Shown here: piece by piece, positions 6,051-6,602 of the stretch
How positions within the stretch are numbered: position 1 is the stretch's first letter
How the letters are laid out: the number at the start of each line of letters is the position of its first letter
Source of the DNA: Moraxellaceae bacterium
GTDB taxonomy: Bacteria; Pseudomonadota; Gammaproteobacteria; Pseudomonadales; Ketobacteraceae
Assembly (NCBI GenBank): GCA_002402125.1
Contig: NVVG01000288.1
Coordinates: 1 to 6,602, forward strand
Direction of reading: 5' to 3'
Length of the DNA: 6,602 nt
Notes under the pieces: generated by a model
What the model was told of the DNA's origin: nothing
Database searches by the model: none
What the model saw: the letters and a program-made list of their open reading frames with translations, nothing else
Made by a program: the position numbers and the translations under genes

Positions 6051-6181
6051 TAATAACGGCTGCAGCTGCGCATTATGCGGATCTTCACCGTGTTGTTTTC
6101 TCGAAGATAAGAATAGATTTTTTAATGCAAAAATGATTATGCGAAGTAAGAAAATCACATTATCTATAGCGCGTGTTATAA
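6051..6181 (-). repeat. attC-like intergenic repeat, copy 4 (131 bp)
   Basis: On the minus strand it runs from TTATAAC (6181-6175) to GTTATTA (6057-6051), 11 bases before the lipoprotein ATG. The core TTAAAAAATCTATTCTTATC with TTCGAGAAAACAAC after it is at about 6093-6126, followed by GATCCGCATAATGCG. The closing arm holds an 11-bp palindrome (CGCATAATGCG) and GCAGCTGC. It opens five bases after the frame-restored stop of the preceding gene. Confidence 0.68.
6102..6133 (-). promoter_or_regulatory. Possible Bacteroidota-type promoter inside repeat copy 4
   Basis: On the minus strand TTTTTG, 18 bases, then TATCTTCG resembles the Bacteroidota pattern TTG-N17-23-TAnnTTTG, with one mismatch in the -7 element. 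It would start transcription about 55 bases before the lipoprotein ATG. The TAnCTTCG element is present in all four copies (85-92, 1637-1644, 5310-5317, 6102-6109); the upstream element is weaker in the others. Confidence 0.28.
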
Positions 6182-6186
6182 GTTTT

Positions 6187-6360
6187 CTAGTTTCTCTTCC
6201 AATCAATAATTATTGAAACCACCAAACTATATTTTTTGGCAATATTCATCATAAACGTTGTGTTTTGAGCTTGAATAAATTCTTCGGTTACTAAAGTGCC
6301 TTCATTAAAATGATCATCTTGCCCAGTAATATAAGGCGTGTCTATAAAGTCAATTTTTCT
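6187..6360 (-). pseudogene. Out-of-frame continuation of the tail-fibre-like gene
   Basis: In the frame next to the preceding gene, 57 codons are open and read as credible protein: KIDFIDTPYITGQDDHFNEG, then a stretch ending SIIIDWKRN and TAG at 6189-6187. Adding one A to the A5 run (T5 at 6354-6358) joins this to the upstream frame as ...GSLEKIDFIDTP.... The restored stop is five bases from repeat copy 4, the spacing seen at other unit ends, whereas the present stop at 6342 is 160 bases away. A sequencing or assembly error is as likely as a real mutation. Confidence 0.6.
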
Positions 6361-6602
6361 AAACTACCTTGAATAATAGATTTAAAATTTTCTACTTGTT
6401 GATTTACAAAATCTTTGACCGCTTTTTCAGTGGGTACAGTGTTATGGGTATTACCAACGGTAGTACTGTGGGGCAGCCGTTCGATATCTATCGTCCCAGA
6501 TTTTATTTTTGCCGCGCTAATTGCTTCGATATTAGATTCACCTAACGTGGCTTGCTGTATCTGTTCACTCACCCATACTTTATTTGCTTTAATGGTAAGC
6601 CC
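6342..6602 (-). CDS. 3' part of a tail-fibre-like or stalk protein gene (cut by window edge)
   Basis: The frame is open to the right edge (GLTIKANKVWVSEQ...), so the GTG at 6572 is internal and the true start lies outside the window. The visible 86 residues contain SNIEAISAAKIKSGTIDIER and NTVPTEKAVKDFV, then a heptad-like helix (VNQQVENFKSII). PTEKAVKDFV-like segments are common in phage tail-fibre and structural proteins of Bacteroidota, where they precede trimeric stalks; this assignment is by resemblance only. The frame stops at TAG (6344-6342) soon after an A5 run, and coding-like sequence goes on in another frame to 6187. The protein is therefore probably truncated by about 52 residues. 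Confidence 0.6.
   Translation of the reverse strand, partial: GLTIKANKVWVSEQIQQATLGESNIEAISAAKIKSGTIDIERLPHSTTVGNTHNTVPTEKAVKDFVNQQVENFKSIIQGSLEKLTL

Noticed and set aside
33..6181. CRISPR array or insertion-sequence ends
   Set aside because: The repeats are 130 bp with whole genes between them, which excludes CRISPR; there is no transposase and no target duplication visible.
6034..6216. Plus-strand open frame of 60 codons
   Set aside because: It is repeat copy 4 read backwards; nothing like it is conserved in the other copies.

Overview
The window looks like an accessory region from a low-G+C member of the Bacteroidota, probably near the Flavobacteriales. The evidence is a type IX secretion (T9SS) sorting domain on one protein, Bacteroidota-style signal peptides, A-rich translation starts without Shine-Dalgarno sequences, and a secreted-protein family I associate with flavobacteria. 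Every convincing gene reads on the minus strand, so the order of transcription is right to left.

Layout in that direction. (1) The 3' end of a tail-fibre-like gene enters from the right edge. It is broken by an apparent one-base frameshift near 6354-6358, and its original stop is probably at 6187. (2) A 131-bp repeat (6051-6181), then an unknown lipoprotein (5371-6039). (3) A 129-bp repeat (5258-5386), then an unknown secreted protein (4729-5241). (4) A 286-bp gap with half a repeat end (4718-4724), a gene remnant (4602-4718) and a different 76-bp inverted-repeat element (4532-4607). (5) A compact operon: RimK-like ATP-grasp ligase (3567-4442), family 2 glycosyltransferase (2804-3565, one base after the previous stop), and a second, divergent ATP-grasp-like protein (1876-2748). 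(6) A spacer with a plus-strand fragment of a fumarase gene (1777-1845) and a 132-bp repeat (1586-1717). (7) A von Willebrand factor A protein with a membrane segment and a T9SS-type sorting domain (167-1582). (8) A 133-bp repeat (33-165), then the probable first codons of another gene leaving the window at the left.

The main observation is the set of four long repeats (129-133 bp). They have the same orientation and nearly the same length. Each ends in GTTAT on the side of the next start codon and in ATAAC (ATAAT in one) on the side of the previous stop codon. They lie 3-23 bases before a start and 1-5 bases after, or just inside, the preceding stop. This is the architecture of integron gene cassettes separated by attC sites. 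No integrase lies in the window, so it would be an integrase-distant part of an array or a cassette-like system of another kind. The repeats also share a central core that could hold a Bacteroidota-type promoter.

The genes do not form one pathway. The ATP-grasp/glycosyltransferase trio probably works together on a glycan, peptide or small molecule. The others look like independent, mostly exported accessory proteins.
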